DNA of 64,000 nt from Macrotis lagotis (Eukaryota > Chordata > Mammalia > Peramelemorphia > Peramelidae): contig NC_133665.1 of assembly GCF_037893015.1 (NCBI RefSeq), forward strand, positions 99,955,637 to 100,019,636, written 5' to 3'. The notes under the pieces were generated by a model that was not told the DNA's origin, searched no databases, and was given only the letters and a program-made list of their open reading frames with translations. Shown piece by piece: positions 32,390 to 44,885 of the stretch. Position numbers and translations under genes: made by a program. Within the stretch, counting starts at the first letter, position 1. Every line of letters starts with the position of its first letter.

Positions 32390-33270
32390 TCTAATCTCTC
32401 CTTGATTTCATAATCATTTCAATAGCAAAAGCTCCCTTTTCTATATATCTAGTCCTATAATTTCTCCTTCATTACCCTATCCCTAATTAGCTGCTAAAAT
32501 TTTAAATCGGAGACTTTCCAAACTAAATATGTCTAAAGAGAACTCATTATCTTCTCCTTCCCAACCTACATCTCTTCCACATGTCCCTGTTTCTGTCAAA
32601 GACACTAATATTTTTCTAGTCTTCTAGGTTCATAACCTTGAAATTATTCTCTTCTTATTTCCTCTTCCCTCATCTCTTCTGTTAGTCACCTTCTCACGTG
32701 GCCTTATGTACCACTTTTAACCATCTCTATCCTTGATATCCTTTAACCATCTCTTTTCTTACTCTCTTTCTCCAAACGCTTGCCAAGATTTCCCTTACAT
32801 GCGCATTTATGTCAACTCTCCTATTAAGAGTACTGCTCTGCTGCTTTGTTACCTAATCTTTTGACTTTAAATCCCTTCATGGCCTGATCACAAATTAACT
32901 TTACACATTTATTTTCCCCTCTTCCTGTCCTCAAAAGTTTAGCTAAATGAGCTTTCTTTTTATTGCTTATATTTCTGTCTGTGCTTTTTATTTCCTTAAG
33001 GTATTGCAAGCCTGGAATTTCTTCTCTCCTTGCCTATCTTACTTCCATCAGGACTTGGCAAAATACATCTGCATCAAGACTTCACTGATTCCCCCAACTA
33101 TTTGTGACCTCCCTTCCCTAATCTTACCTTATTTGTATTTTGCTTTTATATGTTCCCTCCTTCATAGAAAACATCAGCACCCAGAGATAGGAACAATTTC
33201 ATTTTTGTCTCTGTATCCCTATGCCTGTCACAATGTGTGGGAAATTGCTTTTTAATCAATTGATTGAACT
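32390..33270 (+). mobile_element. L2 LINE fragment, sense
   Basis: AACTAAATATGTCTAAAGAG, AACTCATTATCTTCTCC, TCATAACCTTGAAATTATTC, GCTCTGCTGCTTTGTTACC and GCATCAAGACTTCACTGATTCC follow the L2 coding strand to near its 3' end. Confidence 0.7.
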
Positions 33271-34174
33271 ATTTATTAATTCTTATTCATAGAAGACATT
33301 CCTAACAAATTGTCTTTTGGGAACAGTATTTCATAGTAAAATACATCTTCCTGTTCTTTATATTTGACTGAAAGGTGTGGATAATTCAAGATCCCGCTCT
33401 GCTTTTTATTTGACAATAAAAAAGCATTTTTGATGTAGTAGAACAAAACCTTAGCCTCTCTCAAAAGGCTCTATTCCAAAAGATGTCTCTTCATTCATGT
33501 GTTAAATCATGCAACATTCTTTAAAAGACATAGCAGAAAACTTTTTTTAGATCACACTGCAAATATATAATGACCTGGTCCCAGTATTGACTAGGTGGAG
33601 GATTGTGGAAGGCTTATTGCATTTGGTGATTTGCACAATTCTTTGATCTCAAACTTCTTCCTGAAAAAAAAAAGTTTATTACTGTTGTTCTTGTAATGTG
33701 TGGCTTTAATTTATGGAATAAAATAGTCTCAAAAGAATGGAAATTGAGGATTATTTTACAGAAAGTGGAGAAGCACAAATTGAATCTAAGATTGTAACAT
33801 ATTGTGTTTGAATTATTCAGGAGTGGTAGTTAGTAGTTTGCCAAAGAAATGGGTGCTGAAGAAACCTCGTGGAGCTAATCATGTAGGAGAGCAAGTGATA
33901 ACTAATAGACTGCATATTCCATTTGTTATCTAGATAATGTCAGGAGAACTCAAGAATGACTCCTTTTCTCTTCCCATCATCCCCCTCCTTATTTTGAATA
34001 GGTTTGGGGAAGACATTGTGGCCAGCATTGACAAAGAACGAATTGGCTTGGATATGTTATATGTCTTATGGGGGGGTGGAATATGCAAAATATTGAACAT
34101 ATAAATCTATTAGAATATAGTATTATAGGATATGTAAAAAGGATAGAGGAAAAGCTTGATTTTATGTGCTGTAT

Positions 34175-34300
34175 ATAAATCAATTCTACAAAAGTATTTG
34201 CTGAATGCCTACTTACTGAGATCATTGCTGGACATTGTTGAGCATAAGAAATTCTAAACTGCTCCTTCCCCTAATAGAGTTTATTGTAGTATTGATTCTA
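34175..34300 (-). mobile_element. L2 LINE 3' end fragment
   Basis: AAAGTATTTGCTGAATGCC, TACTTACTGAGATCATTGC and TGCTCCTTCCCCTAATAGAG are inverted L2 3' sequence. Confidence 0.5.
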
Positions 34301-34598
34301 ACATATTCATGTGACAGTTTGTGGGAAAGAGTATATATATTGGTTAAATTGGCCCAAAGAATTAAGAAATGCTTTCCCAAAGAGGAAAGTTAAATTGAAC
34401 TTGCAGGTACATTTGAGAGCTACTTGTGAAAAGAATGTAAGCAGAGACACAAAGACTCACCTATCTATAGTCAATAAACCTTATGCTTGCCATATTTTAT
34501 TTTGGGGGCATTTCAAGTACCCTCTTTCTCTTCATTGAACACTTGATTTAAAGAAAGACAAGCAATTAAAACAAAAAAATGTTAAAGTGATAAAAATT

Positions 34599-34764
34599 GG
34601 GGCAGCTAGGTGGCACAGTAGATAGAGCATCAGCCCTGGAGTCAGGAGGACCTGAGTTCAATTCTGGCCTTAGACACTTAATAATTACCTAGCTGTGTGG
34701 CCTTGGGCAAGACACTTAACCCCATTGCCTTGCAAAAACCTCAAAAAAAACCCCAAAATAACAT
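34599..34764 (+). mobile_element. Marsupial tRNA-derived SINE
   Basis: Full-length sense copy with the perfect 15-bp duplication AAAGTGATAAAAATT at 34584-34598 and 34765-34779. Confidence 0.96.
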
Positions 34765-34839
34765 AAAGTGATAAAAATTTAAAATATGTGTTTGTGTTCA
34801 CATCTATTCAAAGTGGGGAAAGAGATGTTTTATCTCTGG

Positions 34840-35170
34840 GACCTTCAATTTTTTTTTCAATTAAATAGGTTTTGATTTGTTCTTGGTCATCTTTTCATTC
34901 ACATTGTTGTAGTGAGTTGTACTTATTTTGGTTTGTATAAACTTGTATGAATCTCATGTTTTTCTGAACCGTTGATAATTGTCTTTAATGCATAGTCTGT
35001 AATGAATAGTAATTATTCATATAACAGTTTTTTCATCTATTCTCATAGAGTGAGCAAATTTCTAGCTGTTGGCTACCATTAATCATACTATTTTGAATAT
35101 TTTGTTGTTTATTAGGTATTTATTTGTCTTTGGTTTCCTTGGAGGAGGTCCTTTAGTATTCAAAATACTG
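34840..35170 (-). mobile_element. Degenerate L1-like fragment
   Basis: TTTTTTCATCTATTCTCATAG, AGCTGTTGGCTACCATTAATC and TTGTTGTTTATTAGGTATT resemble inverted L1 ORF2 3' sequence. The match is weak. Confidence 0.35.
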
Positions 35171-35298
35171 TCATTTGGAAGAGGAATTAGGCTTATTCCG
35201 ATTAGCTTTAGAGGACAGACAAGACCAAGAGCAACATACGCGCGTGCAAGGTTTCACCTAGATGAAAGAAAACACTTTGTTATAATTAGAGATTTCCA

Positions 35299-35345
35299 GG
35301 GGCAGCTACTTAACTCCATTTGCCTTGCAAAAACTTAAAAAAAAA
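35299..35345 (+). mobile_element. 47-bp internally deleted SINE with target duplication
   Basis: The first ten bases GGGGCAGCTA of the SINE are joined directly to its tail ACTTAACTCCATTTGCCTTGC and A-run. The 7-bp repeat ATTTCCA is on both sides (35292-35298 and 35346-35352). About 110 bp of the normal element are absent. Confidence 0.85.
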
Positions 35346-35763
35346 ATTTCCACAAGGGACTTTCCTCCAGTGTTAGTGGATTCCTTTTACTTTAGAGGTC
35401 TATAAGCAAAAGACTGGATACTCTCTTGCAATGTATTTGTTGTTCTAGATTAACTTTAAAGTGATCTTTCCAGCAAACATTCTTTAATTCTCTAAAATGA
35501 AATTTTAAAAAGAAACCTCAAGTGATTTCCCTATTTCCCTGTGCACTCATTTGCAGATAATGATACCATTGTTTCCCTAAGTAAGCTTCCTATTAAAATT
35601 TTTAGAATGTAAATAAGTCAAATCAAAAAGCTCAATCTGTTGATTGGCTCTTGTCTTTTACATTTGTACATTTTAACTGTTTACTACAAAATGAAAGTAT
35701 TTTTTGTCCTGTTCACCCAGAAGGAAGTATACCACTGATCTTGATCCTTTTGACTTTCTTTAG

Positions 35764-35903
35764 CCAGAGTTAGTTGTGACAAATAACCTTCTGGATTTGC
35801 CACCACCTTCACCTCCTAAACCAAAAACAATCGTCTTGCCTCCCAACTGGAAAACTGCCCGTGATCCAGAAGGAAAGATCTATTATTACCATGTCATCAC
35901 AAG
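35764..35903 (+). CDS. SETD2: SETD2 exon with first part of WW domain (human exon 17 equivalent), 140 nt
   Basis: The exon spans GACTTTCTTTAG/CCAGAG to ACAAG/GTAAAA and encodes residues 345-390 plus two bases of Arg391. Residues 357-362 are the polyproline stretch PPPSPP, which in the known protein can contact the WW domain in cis. The WW domain starts at LPPNWKTARDPEGKIYYYH; the first signature tryptophan is residue 373 and the Tyr-rich second strand is at 384-386. The domain is split by an intron after VITR. Sequence from NNLLDLPPP onwards is essentially identical to the placental protein as I recall it. Confidence 0.98.
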
Positions 35904-36334
35904 GTAAAATTATGTTTGACCCTTAAGTGAAGTTTTTCTTGAATAATTGTCTAGTTGTTAACAGTTATAGAATTTGGTATTAATATTTGTCTTTGCTTGG
36001 TCATTTACTGTTCCAGAGGCCTAAGTAGAATGATGATAGCTGATTTTTAAAGGTAGTCTGCAGTACACAGCCCCCATGATGCAAACATCTTTGTTAAAAT
36101 AGTTCAGCTTTCTTTTTAACCTATTAAGAGAATAAAACAGACTAGACTAGAGGAAAAGATTGTTTAGGAAGAATTATTACTGGTAAGCAAATCTACTTAC
36201 CCTTCTAGACTCTTTTTGTTTTTTTCAAGTTGGATAGAGTACCAGCCCTGGAGTTATTGCTGAAGACCCACTTAGGTTTTGAGTCTTGTTTCCTTTTCTC
36301 TAAACTGTCACTGTTTACTTCTCTTTTTTCCTAG
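35904..36334 (+). other. SETD2: SETD2 intron between exons 17 and 18
   Basis: A 431-bp intron with acceptor CTCTTTTTTCCTAG. Its short length keeps the two halves of the WW domain close. A short SINE-like scrap (GAGTACCAGCCCTGGAGTTA) is at 36237-36256. Nothing else is recognised. Confidence 0.75.
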
Positions 36335-36446
36335 GCAAACTCAGTGGGATCCTCCTACTTGGGAAAGCCCAGGAGATGAGGCCAATCTTGAACATGAAGC
36401 TGAAATGGACCTGGGAACACCAACTTATGATGAAAACCCCATGAAG
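36335..36446 (+). CDS. SETD2: SETD2 exon with second part of WW domain (human exon 18 equivalent), 112 nt
   Basis: The first base completes Arg391. QTQWDPPTWESPGDE follows, with the second signature tryptophan at residue 395 and the conserved proline at 398, completing a canonical WW domain (about residues 370-402). The exon continues with acidic LEHEAEMDLGTPTYDENPMK and ends at residue 428 in phase 0 before GTGAGT. WW domains bind Pro-rich partners; in SETD2 this one is known for contacts such as huntingtin. The acceptor is TTTTTTCCTAG. Confidence 0.98.
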
Positions 36447-37261
36447 GTGAGTATGACTTTTTTTCTTTTTTTGCTATTTTCTACAAGCCAAGTAATCTGT
36501 CACTGCTTTCTTCACAAGAATCATAGTCCACATTGTTAGGGTGTCTTGAAAGGATGCAATGGCTCTTTCAGTCTCAACTGAAAGTTGTAATCAGTGTTTG
36601 TTCAGTCTGATTTGATTTACTATGAAGTTAAAACTGGTTACATATTACCTCCACAAATGTGTAAGTCCGTAGTTTGAAGGAGAAAAAAGAACCTCAGAAT
36701 CCCATTGTTGATGTGCCTCTTCCCTTCCCCCCCTCCCCTCACCATACCTCAGAGGAACAATGTAGAAACAGGAGATATGGGATTTTATGCCTTTTCAAAT
36801 CAAATGTGTAAAATAGTTATACAGATTAAGAAAACTATACAATAGTAAGTCCAGTCATAAGGTAAATTATCTACTTAAAACTGAAACAGCTTGGAGGAAG
36901 TACCCAACCAAAGGTTTTTGTTCTGTTTAGTTCTGCTCCCAGATTAAAGCATCCAGAAAGTATTGTTAGGCTTTTCATAATAAGATTTTGGATGGAAAAA
37001 TTAAAACAAAAGAGAATCTGAATTTTTACCTATTTGAGTGTTGTTTACCGTTAAAAGTAAATTCTTTTTTCCTCCTGTATTTAACATTTGCTAGAATGAC
37101 AGAAAAAAGCAATTTGAGAATAACTGGAATTTTTAAGTTTGAGATGAATCATCAAAGTCATTTTACCACTATACTATTTATGATTGACTTTTATATTGAC
37201 AAATTTCCTAAATCCAAATTCAAAGCACATCTTGTACTATTTGACAAAAATTATTAAGGTT

Positions 37262-37375
37262 GTTCACTTATTTCAGTTTTGTCTTACTCTTCATGACTCC
37301 TTTTCTTGGCAAAGATACTGGAGTGGCTTGCCATTTCCTTCTCCACTCAATGCGCCACTTAGCTGCTATTATTTA
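37262..37375 (-). mobile_element. Older marsupial SINE, internally shortened
   Basis: TTTTCTTGGCAAAGATACTGG, AGTGGCTTGCCATTTCC, TTCTCCACTCAATGCGCCAC and TTAGCTGCTATT. The middle of the element is missing between CTCCAC and GCGCCAC. Confidence 0.7.
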
Positions 37376-38392
37376 AAGTAATTGGAAATAAAATAGAACC
37401 CTTTCTTCCTCCCCCTCTTTAGGTTTTATTAATTCTAACTTGGGGGGTAGGGTGGGGATACAAAACAATGATGGTTAGGAGAAAATTTTCATTAGAGGAA
37501 TTTGCTAAAGTTATAGGTCTGGATGTGTTAAAAATACAGGTTTTCTTTAAAAAATAACCTTATCTAGGGAACTGTAGTTAACTAGTGTACTACCATGTTT
37601 TAGGATTTAAATTCCTATATTAAAAAAAAACGAATTGTTGATTTTTAATACATTCAACTATTAAGTCCATTTGTTATACAAAAAGCATGACTGAAAGAAT
37701 TTGTCTTATATCTTCATTTATAAATTGTCATCCTAAATGAGCTCATAATTATAATAATGAAAAGTCACTGTGCCACCTTGTATGATAAAATTATTTAAAA
37801 CAGAACATTCCATTTTTACCTTATGAACAGTTTGAAACTATCATTACCTTACTCTTCCAGAGCCTGCCTAGCCAAGCTACTCTTTGTAACTTAATTCCAT
37901 GGACTAGCTCTTAGGAAAAGAGGATCATAGGGTTGTCTTGTAGTTACTTATAGTTAAAACACTATGCTGAATTTTGGGTGAAATATAAAAGTAGACTGTG
38001 ATTAAGGCAGGTAGGAAAGAAATGTCCTCCTTTTACCTAAAGTAGTGAGTGTGTGCCACCCCCCCAAAAAAAAAACCCATAAACACACACAAAGTCTGAA
38101 CAGGGGAAGAAACCCAGGATTTCTAGCTCAAACATTTACTCTGAGCCAATCTGGACCTCAAAAATGGCCAAGTTGAGTTTGGACTGGGACCTATTGCTAA
38201 CCAATCTGTTAGAGCCAGAATGATTTGGAACTGGTACACCTAACTTGCCAAGTTTCAGTGATTCAAGTTTATATTCTTTGGACAAAGTACCCACTGGTAA
38301 GAGTGTGTTGACAGAGAGAAGGGAAAGAAAAGAAAGGAGCTGTGTTACTCAGCTGGCCAGTAGAAGGGTAGTTCTACTATTCATTTAGGTTA

Positions 38393-38490
38393 TTATTTGT
38401 CCTTTGTTCTTGAAGATGACCATGATATCAAGGATGTGATAACATGATATGACATGACATGACATGCAAGCGAATTGGAAGTGAGGGAGG
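38393..38490 (-). mobile_element. Older marsupial SINE fragment with ACATG iterations
   Basis: TTTGTCCTTTGTTCTTGAAG, ATGACCATGATATCAAGG and GCAAGCGAATTGGAAGTGAGG. A short run of GACAT units lies at 38448-38466. Confidence 0.6.
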
Positions 38491-38494
38491 CCTG

Positions 38495-39275
38495 GAAAAG
38501 AAACTAGAATGGAGAGAGACTTGTGACACAACCAACAAGCTTTTGCAGTAGTTTAGATTTGAGATGCTGAGGAGTGCCCACTAAGGGAGTGCATGTGAGA
38601 GATGTTAAGAAGAGAAAATTGACAGACTTTGCCAACAGATTGGATATAGGGAGTGAAAGAGTGAAGAGCTGAGGACACCTGGGGTTTGAGTGATTGAAAG
38701 AATGATAATAGGTTATTTCCACAGTAATGGGGAAAGAGAGACTTTGGATATGTTGGTTTCAAGATGTCAACAGGTCTTCTAATTTGGGGAGTCCAATGAA
38801 CAGTTGGAGATGGGAAATCAGAGATCAGCAGAGAGGTAAAGATTGGAAAAGGAGATGTAATAATTAAAATCATGGAAGCTGATGAGATCACCAAATAGAA
38901 TAGAAAAAGAAATAAGGGCCCAAGAAAGATCCCACTTTGAATAACCATGGTTAGTGGACCTGACTTGAATGAAGATCAAGCAGGAAACCAAGAAGGAAGA
39001 TTAAGGAGAATCAGAATAGAACAATGTCACAGAAACTTAAAGAGAAGAGAGCACCAAGGAGAAGATGATCATCAGTGTCAAAGACTGCATAGAAAAAGGA
39101 TGAAGATTAAGAAAAGGCATGATTTAAGAAACCATTAGTTACTTTGGAGAAAGCAATTTTGATTGAATGATGAGTTGACAACTAAATTTAAGAGAATTAA
39201 GAAGAAAAGGAGAGTAAAGGAAATGGAGTAGAAAGCCTTTTGAAGTTTAATCAAAAGGAAGGGGAGAGGGATTAG
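38495..39275 (-). mobile_element. L2 LINE RT-region fragment, inverted
   Basis: The minus strand has a 131-codon frame (38948-38553) containing HSFTPYIQSVGKVCQFSLLN, the match to HIQSISKSCRFYLQNI of L2. The flanking plus-strand words AGCTGATGAGATCACC, GTGTCAAAGACTGCATAG and GTTACTTTGGAGAAAGCAA are inverted L2. It is a fossil. Confidence 0.78.
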
Positions 39276-39996
39276 GATGATAATCGAGTTTCAACATTTT
39301 CAATTCTATTCCTGACTTATGAGATCAATACCAGTGGAATTCAGGGACATTATCCCCAGTTAGAACTTATGGGTTAGAACTATTGCTTGGACCAGATTCC
39401 CCATATTTTCAAATTCTACCCTAAAATTTTAAAGGAACACAGCAAATTTCAGAATAATTGAAGTGTAGTGCAGTAACATGATTCCCAATGACATTAGTTG
39501 AAAAGTATGTGGGTGTGATTCTGTTTATTTCTGTGGGAATCCATTATAAATTCAATCCAGGTTTATACTTCATCTGCCTAGAATAAGTTAGGCCTCTAAA
39601 ATTTACACTTAAATTTTGGGGAAGGAAGTGTAATTCATCTTTTACTTCTCTCTGGTCAATCATATCTGAACATTAGGAAAAAATTCCACTCATTCTGCAG
39701 ATATGAAATACACTATATCACCATATTCTTTTTCATAGCTCATGAAACATGTAATAAAACCAATGTTCAGAACTAAGGCAAGAAAATCGAAATTATCATT
39801 CCTTTGTTTTTTTGAAAATTTTTGCTTTAAAAATCTAAATGTCACAGCAAAGTACAAATCCTTTTTCCCCCCCTTTCCTCAGATAAATAATGTAGTCAGG
39901 TTTCTTTCCCAAGATTTTTGAAGTTTTGAATAGTCTATGGGCGATTCTCCAAATAGTTTTGAGAACTATTCACATCCCTTGATCATGTATCTATTG

Positions 39997-40155
39997 TTTT
40001 TGTTTTGGTTTTTTTTTTTTAGGTTTTTGCAAGGCAAATGGGGTTAAGTGGCTTGCCCAAGGCCACCCAGCTAGGTAATTATTAAGTGTCTGAAACCGGA
40101 TTTGAACCCAGGTACTCCTGACTCCAGGGCCGGTGCTTTATCTACTGCGCCGCCT
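39997..40155 (-). mobile_element. Marsupial tRNA-derived SINE
   Basis: Inverted full copy with the perfect 16-bp duplication GATCATGTATCTATTG at 39981-39996 and 40156-40171. It is one of the best-preserved copies. Confidence 0.97.
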
Positions 40156-43100
40156 GATCATGTATCTATTGGAAAGTGATTCTCTGTCATATATATTTGC
40201 AGTGACTGATATTGTAAGGGAAATGCTAATAAGAAGATGGGGTAGTAGCATTCAATAAATATATATTGCCTTTATTTTAAAAGTAACAGATCCTTAACTC
40301 TTCTTATATGTCTAAGAACATGCAAATAGTGGAATATGATGGATTGTGTTCTTTTTAACAAAATTTTGCAAAGACTGCTTATATCCATATTAGAGTACTT
40401 TTTCAAGGAATTTTAATGATAAATTTTTTCACAAATTTCAAAGTGAGTGCTTTATAAACATCAATCGTTATATCATTCTCATTCATCTGGTGCCTAGAAA
40501 TGGATAATCAATGAACAAAACAAAACTGAAGTGATCATGTTACACCACAGAGGGGTGCTTGAGGATTATTAGCCTTTTCTTGTACACTGGTGTGATATCC
40601 AAAGTATTCCACTAGGAGACTCTGGGCATCCTTATATTTAATTTGTTTTAAACCTCTTACTTAAACAACACAAAAAAAAGTATCTAAAGGATCTTAAGGT
40701 GTATTATGCTAATGCTAAAAAAATAGTTTCTTTGACTTGACATTTTTCATAAACTTGCCTACTGATAACTTACCTCTTTGTCCTTTTTTTGATTTTTTTT
40801 TCGTTTCTTTGAGGGCTGTTTGCTGCTTTGGTAGATCAAAGAAACATATTCTTACTATTTTTAAATTAATTTATTTTTAAGTTTTGAGCTATCTCCTTCC
40901 CACCCTTCACTGGAAGGTCATAATACACTCTTATCACTCACAAGCATAATACCATAGTGCCAAATTTCCTTTTAATCAGTATGTTCTCTGTTGGCATAGA
41001 TAGCATCTTTCTTCATAGGTCTTTGTAATTGATTTGAATTAAGTAGTTTTACTTATTCTTTAAACAATATTACTGTTGATTTAGGCAATAGTCTCTTGGT
41101 TTTGCTCATTTCTCTCTTCCTTATTGCATGCAAGTTCTTACTGTGTTCTAAATTCAACCAACTCATCATTTCTTAACAGCACAACAGTGTTCCGCCTCAT
41201 TTGTATACAACTTGTTTAGCCATTTCTCAGTTATGATTAGCATCCTTTCAATTTCCAGTTCTTTGCTACCACAAAGAGATATTCTGTAAATATTTTAGAA
41301 CATAGAGGTTCTTTTCCTTTTTCCCGGATTACCTTGGAAAGCATACCTAATAGTGGTGTTACTTGGTCAAAAGGTATTCCATTTTACAAATCTTTGGACA
41401 TCATTCCAGATTTACTCTAGAATGGTTTGATCACAATTCTACTAGTCATGCAATTGTGCCCTAGTTTTTCTACTTCTTCTCCAGCATTTATCATTTCTCC
41501 TTTTCTCATTTTACCCAATCTCATAGGAATGAGATGCTATTTAAAAGTTTCCATGTCACTTAAATTGTTAAATTCACTGGCATATAACAAGGTAGAATAT
41601 CTCCTAATAAATAATTGCTTAAATTTCATCTAAATTAATAGGTAGTCACCCTTTTCAATTTTTGATTCTAGTGTTTTGTTTTTCTTATTCTTTTTTAAAT
41701 CAATGATTTATTGATTTTATTTTTTATAGAACTAATTCAAAGGTTTATTAATTCAGTGACTTTTTTTACATTCAATTTTATTATTTTTATCTTTAATTTT
41801 TAGGATTTCTAATTGAGTGTTTAATTGGGGATTTAAATTTTTTTCTTTTTTAAATTGCAAATCCATTTCATTGATCTGTTCTTCGTTTTATTGATATAAA
41901 TATTTAGAGATAGAAATTTTCCTATGATTATTGCTTTCGCTACATTTCATAAGTTTTGGTATGGTATTCTCTTTGGTAAAATTATTATTCCTGTGATTTG
42001 TTCATTAATCCTCCCTCATTCTATAACATTAGGTTATTTAGTCTCCAATTAATTTTCAACTGTATTTCCCTGTTTATTTATTAAATATAATTTTTAATGC
42101 ATTCTGATCTGAAAAGGATTCATTTAATAGTTCTACTTTTCTGTATTTTACTGCAAAGTTTTTTATACCCTAATAATTGTCAGTGCTTTAAAAATACAGT
42201 GTACAACTGAGAAAAAGATGTATATTTTTTTTTATTTCCCACTTAATTCTTTTCCAAATATCTATCATATATGGCTTTTCTAAAATTCTAATTCCTCTCT
42301 TTGACCTATTATTTTGTTGGTTAGATTTAGCTAATCCTGAGAGAGAAACTTATAATTTTTCTGTCAAATTTTCTCTATAATTCATTTACTTTTTCCTTTA
42401 AAAATATGACTTCTTGTAGCAATTGGTTCGTGTGGGTCTAGTATTGATTACTTCATTACTTCTATTTTAGCTTTAGCTTTTTCTGAAATCATGATTGCCA
42501 TTCTTACTTTTTATCAATTGAAGTATAATAAATTTTACTCCAGCTCTTTATTTTCACTTTGTGTATCTCTTATTTTAAAAAGGTTTCTTTTTTCACATTA
42601 CTATAATAGTCATTTTATAAAAGTAAACACCTTCCCCCAAGATAGATTAAACCTCAAGAAAAATAAAATGAGAGGGGGGAAAAACATATATTTCAGTCTG
42701 CATTCAGTCACAATCAGCTCTGTCTTTGGGATGGATAGCATTCTTTTATTGTAAGTTCATCTAAGAAATTGTTTCAATTTTTTTCCCCCACAGTTACTCT
42801 GGGTAGCTGTATTTTTCTCCATCCTATTCCTTCCCACTCCCATTTATTTTTTTCTTCTCTCTCCTTTCACCCTGTCCCTCCTCAGAACTGTGTTGTATCT
42901 GACTACTCTCACCCACGAATTTCCCTTTCTTCATCCCCTACACTCCACTCCCTGTTCCCTTTCTCCTATTCCTCTCCTATTTTCCTCTAGGGGTAAGATA
43001 GATTTCTATACCCAACTGAGTGTGTATAATTAGTTCCTTTCTGAGTCACTTTTTTTTTACTTCAAATTTTTCATTTTATTTTATTCTTTTTTTTCAGTGA

Positions 43101-43182
43101 AGGATCTAGATTAAATTTATTACAATAATTTTGTTATAAGAGTAAACATAAACCCCCATTCCCCTCCAGAATAATTGTGAGA

Positions 43183-44885
43183 GGGGGCGGAGCCAAGATG
43201 GCAACAAGAGTGGATCCTGTCTTAGGTGCTCTCTCTAAGGACTTCAACTAAATTTTCGAGAGACAGAACCCACAGAGGGACCCAGCGAGCCAGTTCTCCT
43301 ACTCAAGATACCCTGGAAAAGAGCAGAAAGGCTCTGCTCCCCAGGGTTGGAGGGGCGGCTTGCCAGAGGGGTGGCCAGAGTGAAAGAACTTCAGCCTCCA
43401 GGAGGCAGCCCCAGGGCACTGGGAGCTGCATTCCAGATCCAGAAAACATAAGCAGGAGCCCCCAGGGCATGAGCCCATGGAGCTGAAGAGAGACTGCAGA
43501 GCTCTGTCCTCTGTCCCTGGAACAGGACTCTGGGGCTCTGAACACATTCAGATCCTAATCACAGTCTAGGCCTCCCCATAGAACAACAGATCCCCCCCCC
43601 CACCTCAGCCCCATGGCAGAGGTTCATATGGTCATTCACAGACTAAGAGGGAGGACAGAGCCTCTCACACTGAGACCCTTGTGGGAGTATCCCAAAAGCT
43701 CAGGAAGCACCCCAAAACCAGGCTCAGGCTGGGAAAATGAGCAAGCAGAGAAAAAAGAGGAACACCATTGAGAAATACATTATTTGTGATCCCAAGAAGG
43801 ATCAATATACTCAGTCTGAAGAAGAAGCACAAGTTCCTGCATCTAAAGACTCCAAGAAAAACAGAAATTGGGCTCAGGCTATGACAGAGCTCAGAAAAGA
43901 CTTTGAAAATCAAATGAGGAAGTTAGAAGAAAAACTGGGAAAAGAAATGAGAGAGATACAGGAAAAACATGAAAATGAAGTCAGCATAGTCAAGGAAATC
44001 CAAAAAAATGCTGAAGAAAATAGCATGCTAAAAAGCAGCTTAGGTGAAATGGATAAAACAGTTCAAAAAGTTATTGAGGAGAAGAAGGCTTTAAGAAGCA
44101 AAATTGGCCAGATGGAAAAAGAGATAAGAAAACTCTCTGAGGAGAACAAATCCTTCAGACAAAGAATAGAACTCAGGGAGATTGATGAATTTATGAGAAA
44201 CCAGGATTCATTACTTCAAAACCAAAAAAAAATGAAAAATTAGAAGAAAATGTACAACATCTCATTGAAAAAACAACTGATATGGAAAACAGATTTAGGA
44301 AAGATAATTTAAAATTTTTTGGAATACCTGAAAGTCATGATCAGGAAAAGAGCCTTGACATCATTTTCAAAGAATTACTACAGGAAAATTGCCCTGATAT
44401 TCTAGAAGCAGAGGGAAAAATAGAAATGGAGAGAATCCACCAATCCCCCCGAGAAAGAGATCCCAAAAAACCAACCCCTAGGAATATTATAGCCAAGTTC
44501 CAGAACTCCCAAGTCAAAGAGAAACTATTACAAGCAGCCAGAAAGACACAGTTCAAATATCGTGGAGCTGCAGTCAGGATCACACAGAACTTGGCAGCAA
44601 CTACATTAAAAGCTCATAGGGCTTGGAATATAATATAACGGAAGGCAAAAGAGCCTGGAATGCAACCGAGAATCAACTACCCAGCAAAACTGAATGTCCT
44701 CTTCCAGGGAAAAAGATGGACTTTTTTTCTCTCCCCTTTACTTTATTGTTCAAGCAAGTCTATATTTTGGGGGGGGGGGGAGGCATATTTTGTTTACTCT
44801 TAAACAAGAATATTTTATTAATGTATAAAAAACATTTGTACAAAATGAGAATAAACATTAAATATAAAAAAAAGAAAAGAAAAAA
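43183..44885 (+). mobile_element. HAL1-like copy B, youngest, with perfect 15-bp target duplication
   Basis: AGAATAATTGTGAGA flanks the element at 43168-43182 and 44886-44900. From left to right it has a 5' UTR starting GGGGGCGGAGCCAAGATGG, ORF1 from 43737, and a short 3' UTR with a G-run at 44768-44780 and AATATTTTATTAATG before the A-rich tail. At about 44715-44735 it jumps from the end of ORF1 to the terminal 3' UTR, missing about 1.1 kb or more compared with copy A. The unit is 1.7 kb and has no ORF2. This shows that ORF1-only copies move as intact units, with enzymes supplied in trans, as known for HAL1. Confidence 0.9.
43737..44720 (+). pseudogene. HAL1-like/L1 ORF1 (copy B), one frame slip and a premature stop
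   Basis: The frame starts MSKQRKKRNTIEKYIICDPK. A coiled coil follows (TELRKDFENQMRKLEEKLGK, MEKEIRKLSEENKSFRQRIE). It breaks at an A-run near 44223-44231 (stop at 44241), where an extra base is present compared with copy A. In the next frame from 44282 the RRM-like part MENRFRKDNLKFFGIPESHD and the C-terminal domain with PTPRNIIAKFQNSQVKEKLL are intact until a stop at 44636. Copy A reads through at that place to QPRMNYPTRLNVLFQGKK. Domain order (coiled coil, RRM, CTD) is that of L1 ORF1p. The two lesions make the protein non-functional. Confidence 0.85.

Larger units (their letters stand above)
29987..35763 (+). other. SETD2: SETD2 intron between exons 16 and 17 (5.8 kb)
   Basis: Donor GTAAGA, acceptor GACTTTCTTTAG. 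It contains an L1 3' end, L2 blocks and SINEs, listed separately. Gaps 29987-30478, 33271-34170 and 35346-35763 show no recognised feature. Confidence 0.85.

Noticed and set aside
38553..38948. 131-codon minus-strand frame as a possible membrane protein
   Set aside because: HIQS-type and FSLLN motifs place it in the decayed L2 reverse-transcriptase region, and the hydrophobic runs come from pyrimidine-rich sequence.
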